Shown piece after piece: positions 8,394 through 17,773 of a stretch of 64,000 nucleotides of DNA (the stretch's first letter is position 1; the number at the start of each line of letters is the position of its first letter). The notes beneath the pieces are model-generated. The model ran no database searches. It was not told where the DNA came from and saw only the letters and a list, made by a program, of their open reading frames with translations. The DNA is from Acidobacteriota bacterium. GTDB taxonomy: Bacteria; Acidobacteriota; Terriglobia; Terriglobales; SCQP01. The stretch lies in assembly GCA_021789895.1 (NCBI GenBank), contig JAJYIU010000003.1, positions 62,001-126,000 on the forward strand, written 5' to 3'. The position numbers and the translations under genes are program-made.

Positions 8394-9791
8394 ATGAACG
8401 CCGCACGCATCTTGGTGGTTGACGACGAGTTGCATGAGCGCCAGGGCCTGGCGGAACTGCTCACCGCCTGGGGCTACCAGGTGGAGACCGCTAACGACGG
8501 CCTGCAGGCGCTGCAGAAGCTCAATCAGGACCCGCCGCAGGCGGTCTTGACCGATATCCGCATGCCGCGCATGGACGGCCTGGAGCTGCTGGCCGACATC
8601 CGCCGGCGGCTGGGGGCGCTGCCGGTGCTGGTGATCACCGGCCAGGGTTCGAAGGAAGCCGCGATCGAGTGCCTCCGCCTGCGCGCCAACGATTTCATTG
8701 AAAAACCCATTCGCGGGGAGGAATTGCGCCAGCGCCTGGCCGATGTGGTCAGCGCGCAGCCGGCGGCGGACAGCCGCCTGGCCGGGGGCGAAGAATTCGA
8801 GTTTCTGGGCGGCTCGCCGCTGATGGAAACCATCCGCCACGAGTTGCAGCAGGTGGCCCCCACATCGGCCAGCGTGCTGATTACCGGCGAAAGCGGCACC
8901 GGCAAAGAAGTGATTGCGCGCCTGCTGCACCGCCTCAGCCCCCGCCGCGAGCGCACGTTCGTCGCCATCAACTGTGCCGCCATTCCTGAGAGCCTGATGG
9001 AAAGTGAAATTTTCGGTCATGAAAAGGGGGCTTTTACCGGCGCCCAGGACCGCCGCGCCGGCTGCTTCGAGCTGGCCGAGAACGGCACCCTGCTGCTCGA
9101 TGAAATCGGCGAAATGCCGCTGCCGACCCAGGCGAAATTGCTGCGCGTGCTGGAAGACCGCCGCATCCGCCGGCTGGGCAGCAAGAGCGAGCTGCCGGTG
9201 AATGTGCGGGTGCTGGCCGCCACCAACAAGGATCCCGCCCAGGCGGTGGCCGTCGGCCAATTGCGCCAGGATCTTTACTACCGGCTCAACGTTTTCCATC
9301 TCCATCTGCCGCCGCTGCGGGCGCATCTGGAAGATTTGCCGGCGCTGGCGGGCGGCTTGCTGCAGCGGCTCAACCAGCGGCATCAGCGCCAGGTCGAAGG
9401 CCTCGCGCCCGAGGTGCTGGCGCGCTTCAGCCGCCATGCCTGGCCGGGCAACGTGCGCGAGTTGCGCAACGTGCTGGAACGCGCGGTGATTATCGCCGAC
9501 AGCCCGATGGTGCAGATGCGCCACCTGCCCGCCGACTTCGGCGCCGCCGCCGCGCCGCTGCCTGAAGACGAGCCCGGCAGCGTGCGCGTGCCGGTCGGCA
9601 CCACGGTGGCCGAAGCCGAGCGGCTGCTGATTATGAAGACGCTGGCGCGGGAAAACAACAACAAGACCCGGGCAGCGGAAAAACTGGGCATCAGTTTGAA
9701 AACGCTGCAAAATAAGTTGAAGGAGTATCAGGCGCGCGGCGCTGCCCCCCCGCCCGCCGCCTCCGGCAACTCCGCCGCGCTCGCGCCGTGA
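8394..9791 (+). CDS. Sigma-54-dependent response regulator (NtrC family)
   Basis: Cytoplasmic transcriptional activator of RpoN promoters. Domains in order: receiver (residues 4-120) with phosphoacceptor Asp54 in VLTDIRMPR, the acidic pair DD at 10-11 and the Lys of EKPI; AAA+ domain (about 137-365) with Walker A GESGTGKE (165-172), the sigma-54 contact loop GAFTGA (212-217) and Walker B LLLDEIGE (233-240); Fis-type helix-turn-helix at the end (about 410-445, NKTRAAEKLGISLKTLQNKL). It overlaps the following kinase gene by 4 nt, a classical two-component operon. The target regulon is unknown; the divergent outer-membrane protein gene is a possible target, by position only. Confidence 0.96.
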   Translation: MNAARILVVDDELHERQGLAELLTAWGYQVETANDGLQALQKLNQDPPQAVLTDIRMPRMDGLELLADIRRRLGALPVLVITGQGSKEAAIECLRLRANDFIEKPIRGEELRQRLADVVSAQPAADSRLAGGEEFEFLGGSPLMETIRHELQQVAPTSASVLITGESGTGKEVIARLLHRLSPRRERTFVAINCAAIPESLMESEIFGHEKGAFTGAQDRRAGCFELAENGTLLLDEIGEMPLPTQAKLLRVLEDRRIRRLGSKSELPVNVRVLAATNKDPAQAVAVGQLRQDLYYRLNVFHLHLPPLRAHLEDLPALAGGLLQRLNQRHQRQVEGLAPEVLARFSRHAWPGNVRELRNVLERAVIIADSPMVQMRHLPADFGAAAAPLPEDEPGSVRVPVGTTVAEAERLLIMKTLARENNNKTRAAEKLGISLKTLQNKLKEYQARGAAPPPAASGNSAALAP

Positions 9792-11665
9792 AGCTGAAGA
9801 CCAAACTCAGCCTGAGCGTTTCGCTGCTGGTGCTGGTGGTGGTGGCTACCGTCAGTGGTTTATACCTGCTCAGCCTGGTGCACCAGCAGTTGGGCGACAT
9901 TCACGATAAAGCCAGCTTCATCGCATACGAAGTTTTCAGCGAAATCCGCGGTGAAATGCAGGCTGCGGTGGATCGAGGCCAGCTCAACCCCGACCAGCCG
10001 GCGCAGATTGACGCGTTCCTGCAGCAATTGCCGGCCCAGCCCGGCCTGCGCGTGTTGTTCGAGTCGGCCGTCGGGTATTCCCTGAACAGTCCCATTCAGG
10101 ACGTGGCCGTGGTCAACGCCGGCCAGATGGTCCTGGCCGATTCCAACTCCGGGCTGATCGGCCAGGCGCTGCCGCCGCGGCCGCAGTTGGAAAACATTCT
10201 CACCGCCAGCTCCTGGACCCAGCTTGAGGCGATCTTCGGGCCGGAACAAGTCTATGAGGTGCGGCTCCCGATCCGGCTGCGCAATCTGCCGATCGGCGTG
10301 GTGCGCGTAGGCGTGGGCACCATCTTCGTGCATCAAGCGCTGGGCCGGCGCCTGCGCGCCATCCTGTTTTCCGCCGCCCTCATTGTGCTGCTCAGCACCT
10401 TGCTGGCGGTGGTGTTTTCCGATTTCATGCTGGCCCCGCTCGACGCCCTGAGCCGCCAGTTGGACCGGGTCGCCCGCGGCGAGCCGGTGCAGCCCTGGAT
10501 GCGGCGCGACGAATTCGGCGTGGTCTCCTCCAAGATCGAAAGCCTCGGCCGCCAGATGCAGGATGCGCGCCAGATCTACTCCGCCCTGCAGGAAGACGTC
10601 AGCCGCATGCTGCAAAACATCGAAGAAGGCGTGCTGCTGCTGGATGCCGGGGGCAGGGTGCGGCTGGTCAGCGCCGCCGCCGAACGCCTGCTGGGCCGCC
10701 CGGCGGCGGCGCTCATCGGCCAGCCGGTCGAGGCCGCCTTCAATAGCCATTCCGAGCTGGACCTGGCCGTCTGCAACTCCGTGCGCGCCGGCGAGCCGCT
10801 GCCTGAGCACGCACTAGAGCGCGCCCCCGACCAGGCGCCGGTCACCGCCCGGCTGGAAGCCGCCGGGGAATCCGTTCAGGGCGAGCGCCTGCTGTTGCTG
10901 CAGGACCACGCCGGGCGGCAGCAGCTTGAAGACGAGTTGGAAGTCGCCCGCCGCCTCACCTCGATTGGCCGCCTCACCCAGGGAGTGGCGCATGAAGTCA
11001 AAAATCCGCTCAATTCCATAGCCATACACCTCGATCTGGTTCATACCAAGCTCGCACCCGAGGCGCAGGCGCAGGTGCAAACCCACTTGAGCGTCATGCG
11101 CCGCGAAATCGAGCGCCTCGACCGCGTGGTCAAGGCCTTTCTCGATTTCAACCGCCCGATCGAGCTAGTGCGCCGCCCCACCGACCTGAATGAACTGGCC
11201 GGCGCCGTGCACGAGTTGATTTCCGCCCGCACCGAGGCCGCCGGGGTGGAATGGACGCTGACCCGGGCGCAACCCGCGCCGGTGGTGAACGTGGATCGCG
11301 ACCTGATCGAGCAGGCGCTGTTAAACCTGGTGACCAACGCGCTCGAAGCGATCGCCGCCAGCCCGGTGAAGCGCCTGAGCCTGGAAGTCGCCCGCCAGGG
11401 CGACACGGCCGTGCTGCGGGTGCGCGACAGCGGCCCCGGCGTTCCCGCAGACATACGCGAAAAAATCTTCAATTTGTATTTTTCCACCCGCGCCGGCGGC
11501 AGCGGCATCGGCCTGGCGCTGGCGGCCCGTATCATGGAATTGCACCAGGGCGCGGCCGAACTGCAGCCGCCGAGTGCGGACATGCCCGGCGCCTGTTTTT
11601 GCCTGCGCTTCCCGATGCGCGCCCCCAAAGCGGCAGCGGCCGATCCGCATTCGCGCCTAAACTGA
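9788..11665 (+). CDS. Membrane sensor histidine kinase partner of the NtrC-type regulator
   Basis: Begins with GTG in a GTGA overlap with the regulator stop. The 625-residue protein has a first membrane helix (about 10-30), an extracytoplasmic sensor of about 155 residues, a second helix (about 190-214), a HAMP linker (about 215-270, APLDALSRQLDRVARGEPV), and a PAS-like domain (about 275-375, NIEEGVLLLDAGGRVRLVSAAAERLLGR). The HisKA domain has phospho-acceptor His402 in GVAHEVKNPLN, and the HATPase has an N-box (NLVTNALEAI), G1 (RDSGPGVP) and G2 (GGSGIGLALA). All catalytic motifs are intact. The sensor domain resembles nothing I can name, so the signal is unknown. Presumably phosphorylates the upstream regulator. 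Confidence 0.95.
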   Translation: MKLKTKLSLSVSLLVLVVVATVSGLYLLSLVHQQLGDIHDKASFIAYEVFSEIRGEMQAAVDRGQLNPDQPAQIDAFLQQLPAQPGLRVLFESAVGYSLNSPIQDVAVVNAGQMVLADSNSGLIGQALPPRPQLENILTASSWTQLEAIFGPEQVYEVRLPIRLRNLPIGVVRVGVGTIFVHQALGRRLRAILFSAALIVLLSTLLAVVFSDFMLAPLDALSRQLDRVARGEPVQPWMRRDEFGVVSSKIESLGRQMQDARQIYSALQEDVSRMLQNIEEGVLLLDAGGRVRLVSAAAERLLGRPAAALIGQPVEAAFNSHSELDLAVCNSVRAGEPLPEHALERAPDQAPVTARLEAAGESVQGERLLLLQDHAGRQQLEDELEVARRLTSIGRLTQGVAHEVKNPLNSIAIHLDLVHTKLAPEAQAQVQTHLSVMRREIERLDRVVKAFLDFNRPIELVRRPTDLNELAGAVHELISARTEAAGVEWTLTRAQPAPVVNVDRDLIEQALLNLVTNALEAIAASPVKRLSLEVARQGDTAVLRVRDSGPGVPADIREKIFNLYFSTRAGGSGIGLALAARIMELHQGAAELQPPSADMPGACFCLRFPMRAPKAAAADPHSRLN

Positions 11666-11706
11666 AAAGAACAGCCAGCACGAGGACTGGCGAGCCGTCG
11701 GAACCG

Positions 11707-12321
11707 ATGCCAAAGCAAACTGTATTGCGGAGACTGACGCCAGCCACCCGGCCGCACGCGGGCCCCGGCCCGCGCGGAATGCTGGCCGGCGGACTCGCCG
11801 CGGCCAGCCTGTTGCTAGCCGGCTGTTTTCATTCCGAACCGGCCTTGCCGCCGGCGCCGCCCGCGGTGAGCGAGCCGGTGCTGGTGCTTACCCCGCCCCC
11901 ACCCGTAATGCTGCCCCCCGCGCCCCCGGCGGCGCCTACCGTGGCCGCGTCTCAGCCCTCGCCGCATAAGCCCCAGCCGCGCCGCCATCTTCCGGCGCGC
12001 CATCATTACGCGCCGCACCCCGCCGCGCCCTTGCCGCCGGCGCCCAAACCCGCCGCGCCGCCGCCGCCATTGGATCTCAGCGCCGGTTTGAGCCCGCAGC
12101 AGCAAATCGCTTACCGCCGCGATGCCGTGGCTTGGCTGGCAGCCAGCCGCAATCAACTCGCGGCCGTGGCCCGGCGACATTTCAACGCCATCGGCGAAGC
12201 CGACCGGCTGCAGGCGAAAGATTATGTCCGCCAGGCGGAACGCGCGCTAGCGCACGGCGACGTAGTCAGCGCCCGCAGCCTCGCTTATAAAGCCATGCTC
12301 CTTGCGCAAGCACTGCATTAA
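11707..12321 (+). CDS. Proline-rich lipoprotein with C-terminal helical domain
   Basis: A 204-residue protein with a lipobox ASLLLAGC near residue 40, so the mature form would be a lipid-anchored envelope protein. After the Cys comes a Pro/Ala-rich linker of about 85 residues (PPAPPAVSEP, TPPPPVMLPPAPP, HKPQPRRHLPARHHY), long enough to span the periplasm. A helical domain of about 80 residues follows (SPQQQIAYRRDAVAWLAASR ... RQAERALAHGDVVSARSLAYKA), resembling the helical tails of acidobacterial lipoproteins. The ATG at 11707 gives a 40-residue leader; an internal ATG at 11779 would give a more typical 16-residue signal peptide and is a real alternative. It follows the two-component operon by 41 nt and may be cotranscribed. 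Confidence 0.7.
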   Translation: MPKQTVLRRLTPATRPHAGPGPRGMLAGGLAAASLLLAGCFHSEPALPPAPPAVSEPVLVLTPPPPVMLPPAPPAAPTVAASQPSPHKPQPRRHLPARHHYAPHPAAPLPPAPKPAAPPPPLDLSAGLSPQQQIAYRRDAVAWLAASRNQLAAVARRHFNAIGEADRLQAKDYVRQAERALAHGDVVSARSLAYKAMLLAQALH

Positions 12322-12452
12322 GCCCAAACTCCAGACCGCAGCCCCCGCCCGCAAGGCGGTAGCGCTCCTCCCGGCCCATTGGCAATAGGCCGTAGTTTTG
12401 AAACAAATGGAAACACGGTGGACCGCAAGCCGCGGACTTCCACCCGGGAGCA

Positions 12453-12484
12453 GGCCGGTTCGTCCGCCGGCCGGCAAATTTTTC
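12453..12484 (+). terminator. Possible intrinsic terminator after the lipoprotein gene
   Basis: A 6-bp GC stem GGCCGG / CCGGCC with an 8-nt loop is followed, after six bases, by a TTTTT run. The offset between stem and T-run weakens the call. It lies in the 292-nt gap between the lipoprotein and the zinc-ribbon gene, in which I see nothing else. Confidence 0.3.
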
Positions 12485-12613
12485 TAAATCAAGCGCAGCC
12501 TTTGCCGGCCAAATATCTGAAAAAAAGGCTTAAATTCGCATTCCGCCCTGCCGCCGCGAGAGCGTAAAAATGGCAAGCTTCGTGCTGCCGTAGAGGGTAA
12601 CGGGGACCGGGTC

Positions 12614-12994
12614 ATGAACAGCAAATTATCCACCATGCCGATGAGCGTGGAAATTATGCGCTGCCTGCAGTGCCGCCGCAGCTTACCGGCCGGGTCTTCA
12701 TACTGCCTCTACTGCGGCGCGCCTCAGCAGGAACAGCCGCAATCACAGACCCTCGCCGCCGAGCCCGAAACCAGCTCGCTCACCACCCGGTGGGGAGCCG
12801 GCAGCCTGATCGCATTGTTGCTGGGGGTGGCCTGTTTGATTGCCGCGGTCGTAACCGGAGCGCTGTTCAGCCAGCAGAATTATTACGACTGGCAGGCGGT
12901 GCAAGCCTGGCGGCTGCAATGGCTGGGCGCCGGCATTGCCTGCTTCCTGCTCAGCCTCTGCCTGCGCGGGTTGCGCAACCGCAGCGAGCGCTAA
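12614..12994 (+). CDS. Zinc-ribbon membrane protein, hypothetical
   Basis: A 126-residue protein with an N-terminal zinc ribbon (residues about 17-37, CLQCRRSLPAGSSYCLYCG: two CxxC knuckles of the zinc-ribbon type). A polar linker follows, then two membrane helices (about 60-83, AGSLIALLLGVACLIAAVV; about 102-119, WLGAGIACFLLSLCLRGL). The last residues are basic, so the C-terminus is probably cytoplasmic. Zinc ribbons before membrane helices are common in acidobacterial proteins of unknown function. No neighbour gives a functional hint: the next gene, tsaD, runs convergently. Function unknown. Confidence 0.65.
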   Translation: MNSKLSTMPMSVEIMRCLQCRRSLPAGSSYCLYCGAPQQEQPQSQTLAAEPETSSLTTRWGAGSLIALLLGVACLIAAVVTGALFSQQNYYDWQAVQAWRLQWLGAGIACFLLSLCLRGLRNRSER

Positions 12995-13032
12995 CCGGCG
13001 CCAGCCCGGCCAGCGTTCCCGATTGCAGGCGG

Positions 13033-14154
13033 CTACAACGGCCAGACGGCGTGGGCGCGGGCATCGAGCGGCAGCCGCTCGCCTAAGAGAAAATGCGGAT
13101 AGGCGGCGGCGGCGATCATGGCGGCATTGTCGGTGCACAGCTCCAGCGCCGGGGCGTAAAAGGGCGGTCCGCCGGCCGTTTCCAGCTCGCGGCGCAGGCG
13201 GCGGTTGGCCGCCACGCCGCCGGTCAGCAGCAGGCTGCGGGCGCCGCGCAATTCGCAGGCGCGCAGCGCTTTCGACGCCAACTCGCGCACCACGCAGGCT
13301 TGAAAGCTGGCCAGCAGATCGAGCGTATCCCGGCTGCAGGCATCGCGCCAGGCTTCCCAGCCGGGATTTCCCAGCGGCGCCATGGCGCGGCGCCGCTGGG
13401 CGATCTCGCTCTCCAGCTCCGGATGGGTTTGCACATAGCGCAGCACCGCGGTTTTCACCCCGCTGAAGGAAAAATCCAGTTCGCTTTCACCCGCGCCGCG
13501 GGTTTTCAGCTTGACCCGGGGGAAGGGAACCGCGTTCTCGCGGCCCAAGGCGGCCAGCCGGTCAATGATCGGGCCGCCGGGATAGCTCAGCGCCAGCAGC
13601 TTGGCGACTTTGTCGTAGGCTTCGCCGGCGGCATCGTCGCGGGTGCGGCCCAACAGGGCATAGCGATAGCCGGCGCCGCGCGGCTCGACCTGATAGAGCA
13701 GGGTATGGCCGCCGGAAACCAGCAGCGCCACCGCCGGCCACTCCGGCCCGGGAAGTGCCCGGCGGCGCTGTTCCAGCAGCACCGCCTGGATATGGCCTTC
13801 GAGGTGGTTGACGCCAATCAGCGGCTTGCCCGCCGCCCAGCTCAACGATTTGGCGTAGGTCAAGCCCACCAGCAGCGCCCCGGCCAATCCCGGGCCTTGC
13901 GTCACCGCGATCAGGTCCAGCTCGGCTAACGACTTTTCCGCCGCCGCCAGCGCCTGGCGCACGATCGGCACGATCGCGCGCAAATGCTCGCGGCTGGCCA
14001 GCTCCGGAACCACCCCGCCATAGATGCGGTGCAGCGGCGCTTGCGAGAGCACCAGGTTGGAAAGGATTCGCTCCCCGCCGAGCAGCACCGCCGCCGAAGT
14101 TTCGTCGCAGGAAGTCTCAATGCCGAGAATGCAGGGAAGTTCGCTCATCGCCAT
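13033..14154 (-). CDS. tsaD: tRNA N6-adenosine threonylcarbamoyltransferase TsaD
   Basis: Transfers threonylcarbamoyl from TC-AMP to A37 of ANN-decoding tRNAs, working with TsaB and TsaE in the cytoplasm. The 373-residue protein has the full family pattern: ILGIETSCDETSAAVL at the N-terminus, GGVVPELASREH, TQGPGLAGALLVGLTYAKSL, metal-binding NHLEGHIQA, LLVSGGHTLLY, AYDKVAKLLALSYPGGPIID, and LLTGGVAANRRLR near the C-terminus. Two nearby ATGs (14154 and 14148) are possible starts; both precede the conserved core. The frame stays open for 150 codons upstream but with no homologous content. The partner genes tsaB/tsaE are not in the window. Confidence 0.96.
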   Translation of the reverse strand: MAMSELPCILGIETSCDETSAAVLLGGERILSNLVLSQAPLHRIYGGVVPELASREHLRAIVPIVRQALAAAEKSLAELDLIAVTQGPGLAGALLVGLTYAKSLSWAAGKPLIGVNHLEGHIQAVLLEQRRRALPGPEWPAVALLVSGGHTLLYQVEPRGAGYRYALLGRTRDDAAGEAYDKVAKLLALSYPGGPIIDRLAALGRENAVPFPRVKLKTRGAGESELDFSFSGVKTAVLRYVQTHPELESEIAQRRRAMAPLGNPGWEAWRDACSRDTLDLLASFQACVVRELASKALRACELRGARSLLLTGGVAANRRLRRELETAGGPPFYAPALELCTDNAAMIAAAAYPHFLLGERLPLDARAHAVWPL

Positions 14155-14300
14155 CCGTGGCCGCCGCGGCCGGGTAATTCCAGTAAAGCACAGGGCCGCG
14201 CTCGCGATGGGCGGCGAGCTGCCGTTCGCGCCGACCACTTGCGGGCTGGCGCGCGCCGCGCATGAATGGGGCGGCCCCGGCGGCCCCAGGCGGAGATTTT

Positions 14301-14825
14301 TTATTCGTTTTTTAACCGCTTCACGGCCGCCGCAATCGTGTTCCAGTTGCGCGTGGTTGCCGGCGCGCCAAAGATCTGATCCAGCCGTCCCAGGTAGCCG
14401 ATGGTTTTCATGCGGCGGCGATAGATGCCGAACACGAATTGACGGTCGCGGGCCAGGATGCGCAAAAGCCATTCGCCCGCCGGAGGCAAGGCCAGCGGGA
14501 GGGACGGCCGCAGGCTGGCGTTCCGTTCGAGAATGCTGACGAATCGCACCTGATCCGGTTCGACCGGGACGGCGGCGAACGGATTCTTTTGTTCCAGCCG
14601 AAGCAGCTCCCGCCCTTCGCAAATCATGACCTTGGTTTCGAACGGCAGCTTCCCGCGCAAGGCGGCAAGCAATCTTGCCCGGGAAACCGGCTTACGCACG
14701 ACCAAGGTGCCGGCGGCGCCGATATTTTCGACGTCCAATTCGCGCAGTTCGAGCGCCAGCAGGCTGGGACGGAACGTTTTATGCCCGCCTACATTGATCC
14801 CGCGCAAAAATGCCACCAGCGCCAT
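14301..14825 (-). CDS. DUF1697 family protein
   Basis: A 174-residue cytoplasmic protein beginning MALVAFLRGINVGGHKTF, the hallmark N-terminus of the DUF1697 family (LRGINVGG). A two-subdomain alpha/beta pattern follows, including LPFETKVMICEGRELLRL and a C-terminal RILARDRQFVFGIYRRRMK..GYLGRLDQIFGAPATTRNWNTI, matching the family's TTRNWxT ending. The biochemical function of this family is not established. It lies upstream of tsaD on the same strand, separated by about 150 nt, so a shared transcript is possible but not shown. Confidence 0.9.
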   Translation of the reverse strand: MALVAFLRGINVGGHKTFRPSLLALELRELDVENIGAAGTLVVRKPVSRARLLAALRGKLPFETKVMICEGRELLRLEQKNPFAAVPVEPDQVRFVSILERNASLRPSLPLALPPAGEWLLRILARDRQFVFGIYRRRMKTIGYLGRLDQIFGAPATTRNWNTIAAAVKRLKNE

Positions 14826-14963
14826 TTCACCAGACTATAAGATGTCCATTCGTAGCCTGACCACAGAAATTCACAAGGCATTGCCGCCAGGCGCCTGCCA
14901 ACGCCGTCTGCCGTCCGCGAGCTTCCCGCTTATACTTTGCGGGAAGCGACTTTGGAGGCGCCC

Positions 14964-17732
14964 GTGGCGCAACACAAATTTCTGAGTTGGGGCAGCACGC
15001 TGGCGATCGCACTGCTGCCGGTGGCCGGCAGCCTGCGAGGCCGGCAGAATCCGCACCCGCGCACCTGGCAACGCATCTCGACCGGCAAATTGCTGGCGCC
15101 CGACCTCGGCCCTAGCTGGCGGCTGAACAGCCTGCCGGTTGCCGTTGCGCTCAGCCCCAGCCGGCGCTATCTGGCCATCCTGAACAACGGCTATGGCACC
15201 CGCAAATCGAAATACCGCCAATCCATTGCCATCTTCGACCTGCGCGCCGGACGGGTGCGCGATTTTCCCGACGCGCGGCTGGGGCCCAAAACCCGCCAGA
15301 CATATTTTCTCGGGCTGGCGTTCAATGCCGCCGGCAACCGCCTGTACGCCTCGATGGCTTCGCTGAGCGACCCGCTGGGCCGCCGCCCCAAGGACACCGG
15401 CAACGGCATCGCGGTCTATGGCTTCCATGCCGGACGGCTGTGGCCGAAGCGCTTTCTGCGCCTGCCGCTGCTGCGGCTCGATTCCGGCAAGCGGGAAACG
15501 CTGCCGCATCTGCCGCCGGGTTTTGCCAATCCTTATCCCGCCGGGCTGGCCGTACTCGGCGCCGCCGGCGGCGAGCGGTTGCTGGTCGCCGCCAATTACG
15601 CCGACGCCGCCTTGCTGCTCGATGCGCGCACGGGGCGCCGGTTGCGCCGCTTCGATTTGAGCCAGGCCGCGGTCGTGCCGGCGGCATTTCCCTACGGCGT
15701 GGCCGTTGCGCGGCACGGCGCGCGCTACGCCTGGTGCAGTTTATGGAATGCTTCCGCCGTGGCGCGGCTCGATTTGCGCACCGGCGCGGTGCGGTTGCTG
15801 CCCCTGCTGCAGCCGCAGCATCCGCAGTTGCCGGGCTCCCATCCGACCGCATTGCTGCTGGGGCCCCGGGGCCGGCGGCTGTACGTCACGCTCAGCAACC
15901 GCGATCGCGCCGCCGTGCTCGACGCCGCCAGCGGGCGCATTCTCGCCTGGTTTTCCACCCGCCTGCCAGGGGAACGCTATGCCGGCGCCCAGCCTGACGC
16001 CCTCGCGCTCGGACGCCGGCATCTCTATGTCGCCGACGCGATGCAGAATGCGGTGGCGGTCTTCGATCTGGCGAACATTCCCGCGCGTGCCGCGGCCACG
16101 CCCCCGCTGCTACGCGCCCAGGGTTTCGTTCCCACCGAGTGGTATCCCACCGCGCTGGCGGCGGCGGGCGGAAAGCTGGTGATTATCACCGGCAAGGGCG
16201 TGGGCACCGGCCCCAATGCCGCCGGGACCCGGCCTGTCCGCTACACCTACATCGCCAAACTTATACACGGCTCGGCCGCCGTGCTCGACCGGCGCGCGCT
16301 GCTGGCGCGCCTGCCGGCGCTCACCCGCATGGCGCTGCACGCCAACCGCATGGACCGCGCCCCGCTGGCGCGCGTCTTCGCCGGCGCCAACCCGATCCGC
16401 CACGTGATCTACATCATCAAGGAGAATCGCACCTACGACCAGGTCTTCGGCGACCTGCCCGGCAACGGCGATGCCGCCTACTGCATGTACTGCGCGGCGA
16501 TTACGCCCAACGAGCACGCCCTGGCGCGGCAGTTCGGCATTCTCGACAACTTCGATGTTTCCGCCGAAGTTTCCGCCGACGGGCATGAATGGTCCGACGC
16601 CGCCGCCGCCAGCGATTACAACGAAAAGACCTGGGAGATCAATTACCGCAATGGCCAGCGGCCCTACGATTTTCAGGGCTCGATTGCGGACGCCATCCCG
16701 CTGGCCGAAGGCGTGCCCAACGTGGATGAACCGTTCACCCGGTATTTATGGAGCGACGCCGCCCGCGCCGGCATCCGCTATCGCATATACGGCGAGGATA
16801 TCGTGGCGCACTGGTGCAACCAGCAGGCGCGCCAGCGCAGCGGCCGCGCCGGCACTCCCAGCGGCCGCGCCCGGGCCTGCCGCCGCACCTGGATCCGCCC
16901 CGGCCAGCCGCTGCCCACGCGGCTAGGCGCCGATTCCGGACACCCCAGCCCCTACGGCTGGCCGATCCCCATCCTCGCCGGCCTCGAGCCCACGTTCGCG
17001 AGCCAGCGCGGGCACTTCGATCCGCGCTATCCCGACTTCAAGCTGAATTATCCCGACCAGTTGCGCGCCGACGAATTTTTGCGCGAATTCCGTCAATTCG
17101 CCGCCGGGCGCGGCGGGCGGAAGCTGCCGCAATTGATCGTGCTCTGGCTGCCCGACGACCATACCGCCGGCGCCAGCCCGGGGTTTCCGCGGCCGGCGGC
17201 CTCAGTGGCGGATAACGATCTCGCCCTGGGGCGCATCGTGGCGGCGGTGTCGCACAGCCGTTATTGGCGCTCCACCGCCATCTTCGTGCTCGAAGACGAT
17301 GCCCAGAACGGTCCCGACCACGTGGACGCGCACCGCTCAACCGCGCTGGTCATCAGCGCCTGGTCGCCCGGCGCGGCTGCGCATCCATATATCGAGCATC
17401 ACTTCTACACCACGGTCAATATGCTGCGCACGATCGAGGTGCTGCTCGGCCTGCCGCCGATGAACAATAACGACGCCCGCGCCTCGGTCATGGCCGGCTT
17501 GTTCCGCGGCTCCGGGCGCCAGCCGCCGTTCCGGCCGCGCCGCCGCAACCTCCGCAACGGCTTGATCTATCGCGCCAATCCGCCCCGCGGCTATGGCGCC
17601 CGGCGCTCGGCGGCGATGGATTTCAACCATGCGGATGAGGATAACAGCGCGGTCTTGAATGCTATTCTGTGGCATGCCGCGCGGGGCAATGTCCCCCTAC
17701 CGGCCAGCCCGGCGGGACGGCAAAAAAAATGA
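14964..17732 (+). CDS. Exported fusion of a YVTN-type beta-propeller and a phosphoesterase domain
   Basis: A 922-residue protein. Start chosen at GTG 14964 because GGAGG sits 5 nt upstream; the frame remains open to a TTG at 14937 with no ribosome site. The N-terminus is weakly hydrophobic (FLSWGSTLAIALLPVAGSL), a likely signal. Residues about 30-440 are a seven-bladed-type propeller (VALSPSRRYLAILNNGYG, LGLAFNAAGNRLYASMA, LLLGPRGRRLYVTLSNRDRAAVLDA, ALGRRHLYVADAMQNAVAVFDL). Residues about 470-880 are a phosphoesterase of the phospholipase C/acid phosphatase superfamily (HVIYIIKENRTYDQVFGDLPGNG, FGILDNFDVSAEVSADGHEWS, IFVLEDDAQNGPDHVDAHRST). The Asp/His residues that bind metal in the family are present. 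The substrate is unknown. Such propeller-phosphoesterase fusions are known in acidobacteria. Confidence 0.9.
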   Translation: MAQHKFLSWGSTLAIALLPVAGSLRGRQNPHPRTWQRISTGKLLAPDLGPSWRLNSLPVAVALSPSRRYLAILNNGYGTRKSKYRQSIAIFDLRAGRVRDFPDARLGPKTRQTYFLGLAFNAAGNRLYASMASLSDPLGRRPKDTGNGIAVYGFHAGRLWPKRFLRLPLLRLDSGKRETLPHLPPGFANPYPAGLAVLGAAGGERLLVAANYADAALLLDARTGRRLRRFDLSQAAVVPAAFPYGVAVARHGARYAWCSLWNASAVARLDLRTGAVRLLPLLQPQHPQLPGSHPTALLLGPRGRRLYVTLSNRDRAAVLDAASGRILAWFSTRLPGERYAGAQPDALALGRRHLYVADAMQNAVAVFDLANIPARAAATPPLLRAQGFVPTEWYPTALAAAGGKLVIITGKGVGTGPNAAGTRPVRYTYIAKLIHGSAAVLDRRALLARLPALTRMALHANRMDRAPLARVFAGANPIRHVIYIIKENRTYDQVFGDLPGNGDAAYCMYCAAITPNEHALARQFGILDNFDVSAEVSADGHEWSDAAAASDYNEKTWEINYRNGQRPYDFQGSIADAIPLAEGVPNVDEPFTRYLWSDAARAGIRYRIYGEDIVAHWCNQQARQRSGRAGTPSGRARACRRTWIRPGQPLPTRLGADSGHPSPYGWPIPILAGLEPTFASQRGHFDPRYPDFKLNYPDQLRADEFLREFRQFAAGRGGRKLPQLIVLWLPDDHTAGASPGFPRPAASVADNDLALGRIVAAVSHSRYWRSTAIFVLEDDAQNGPDHVDAHRSTALVISAWSPGAAAHPYIEHHFYTTVNMLRTIEVLLGLPPMNNNDARASVMAGLFRGSGRQPPFRPRRRNLRNGLIYRANPPRGYGARRSAAMDFNHADEDNSAVLNAILWHAARGNVPLPASPAGRQKK

Positions 17733-17773
17733 CTCTCCGAGTGGAAAGATTGGCGCGCCAGAGAACGTAAAAA

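Noticed and set aside
8292-9710. 472-codon open frame on the minus strand
   Set aside because: Antisense to the NtrC-type regulator with its complete AAA+ motifs; no independent evidence for expression.
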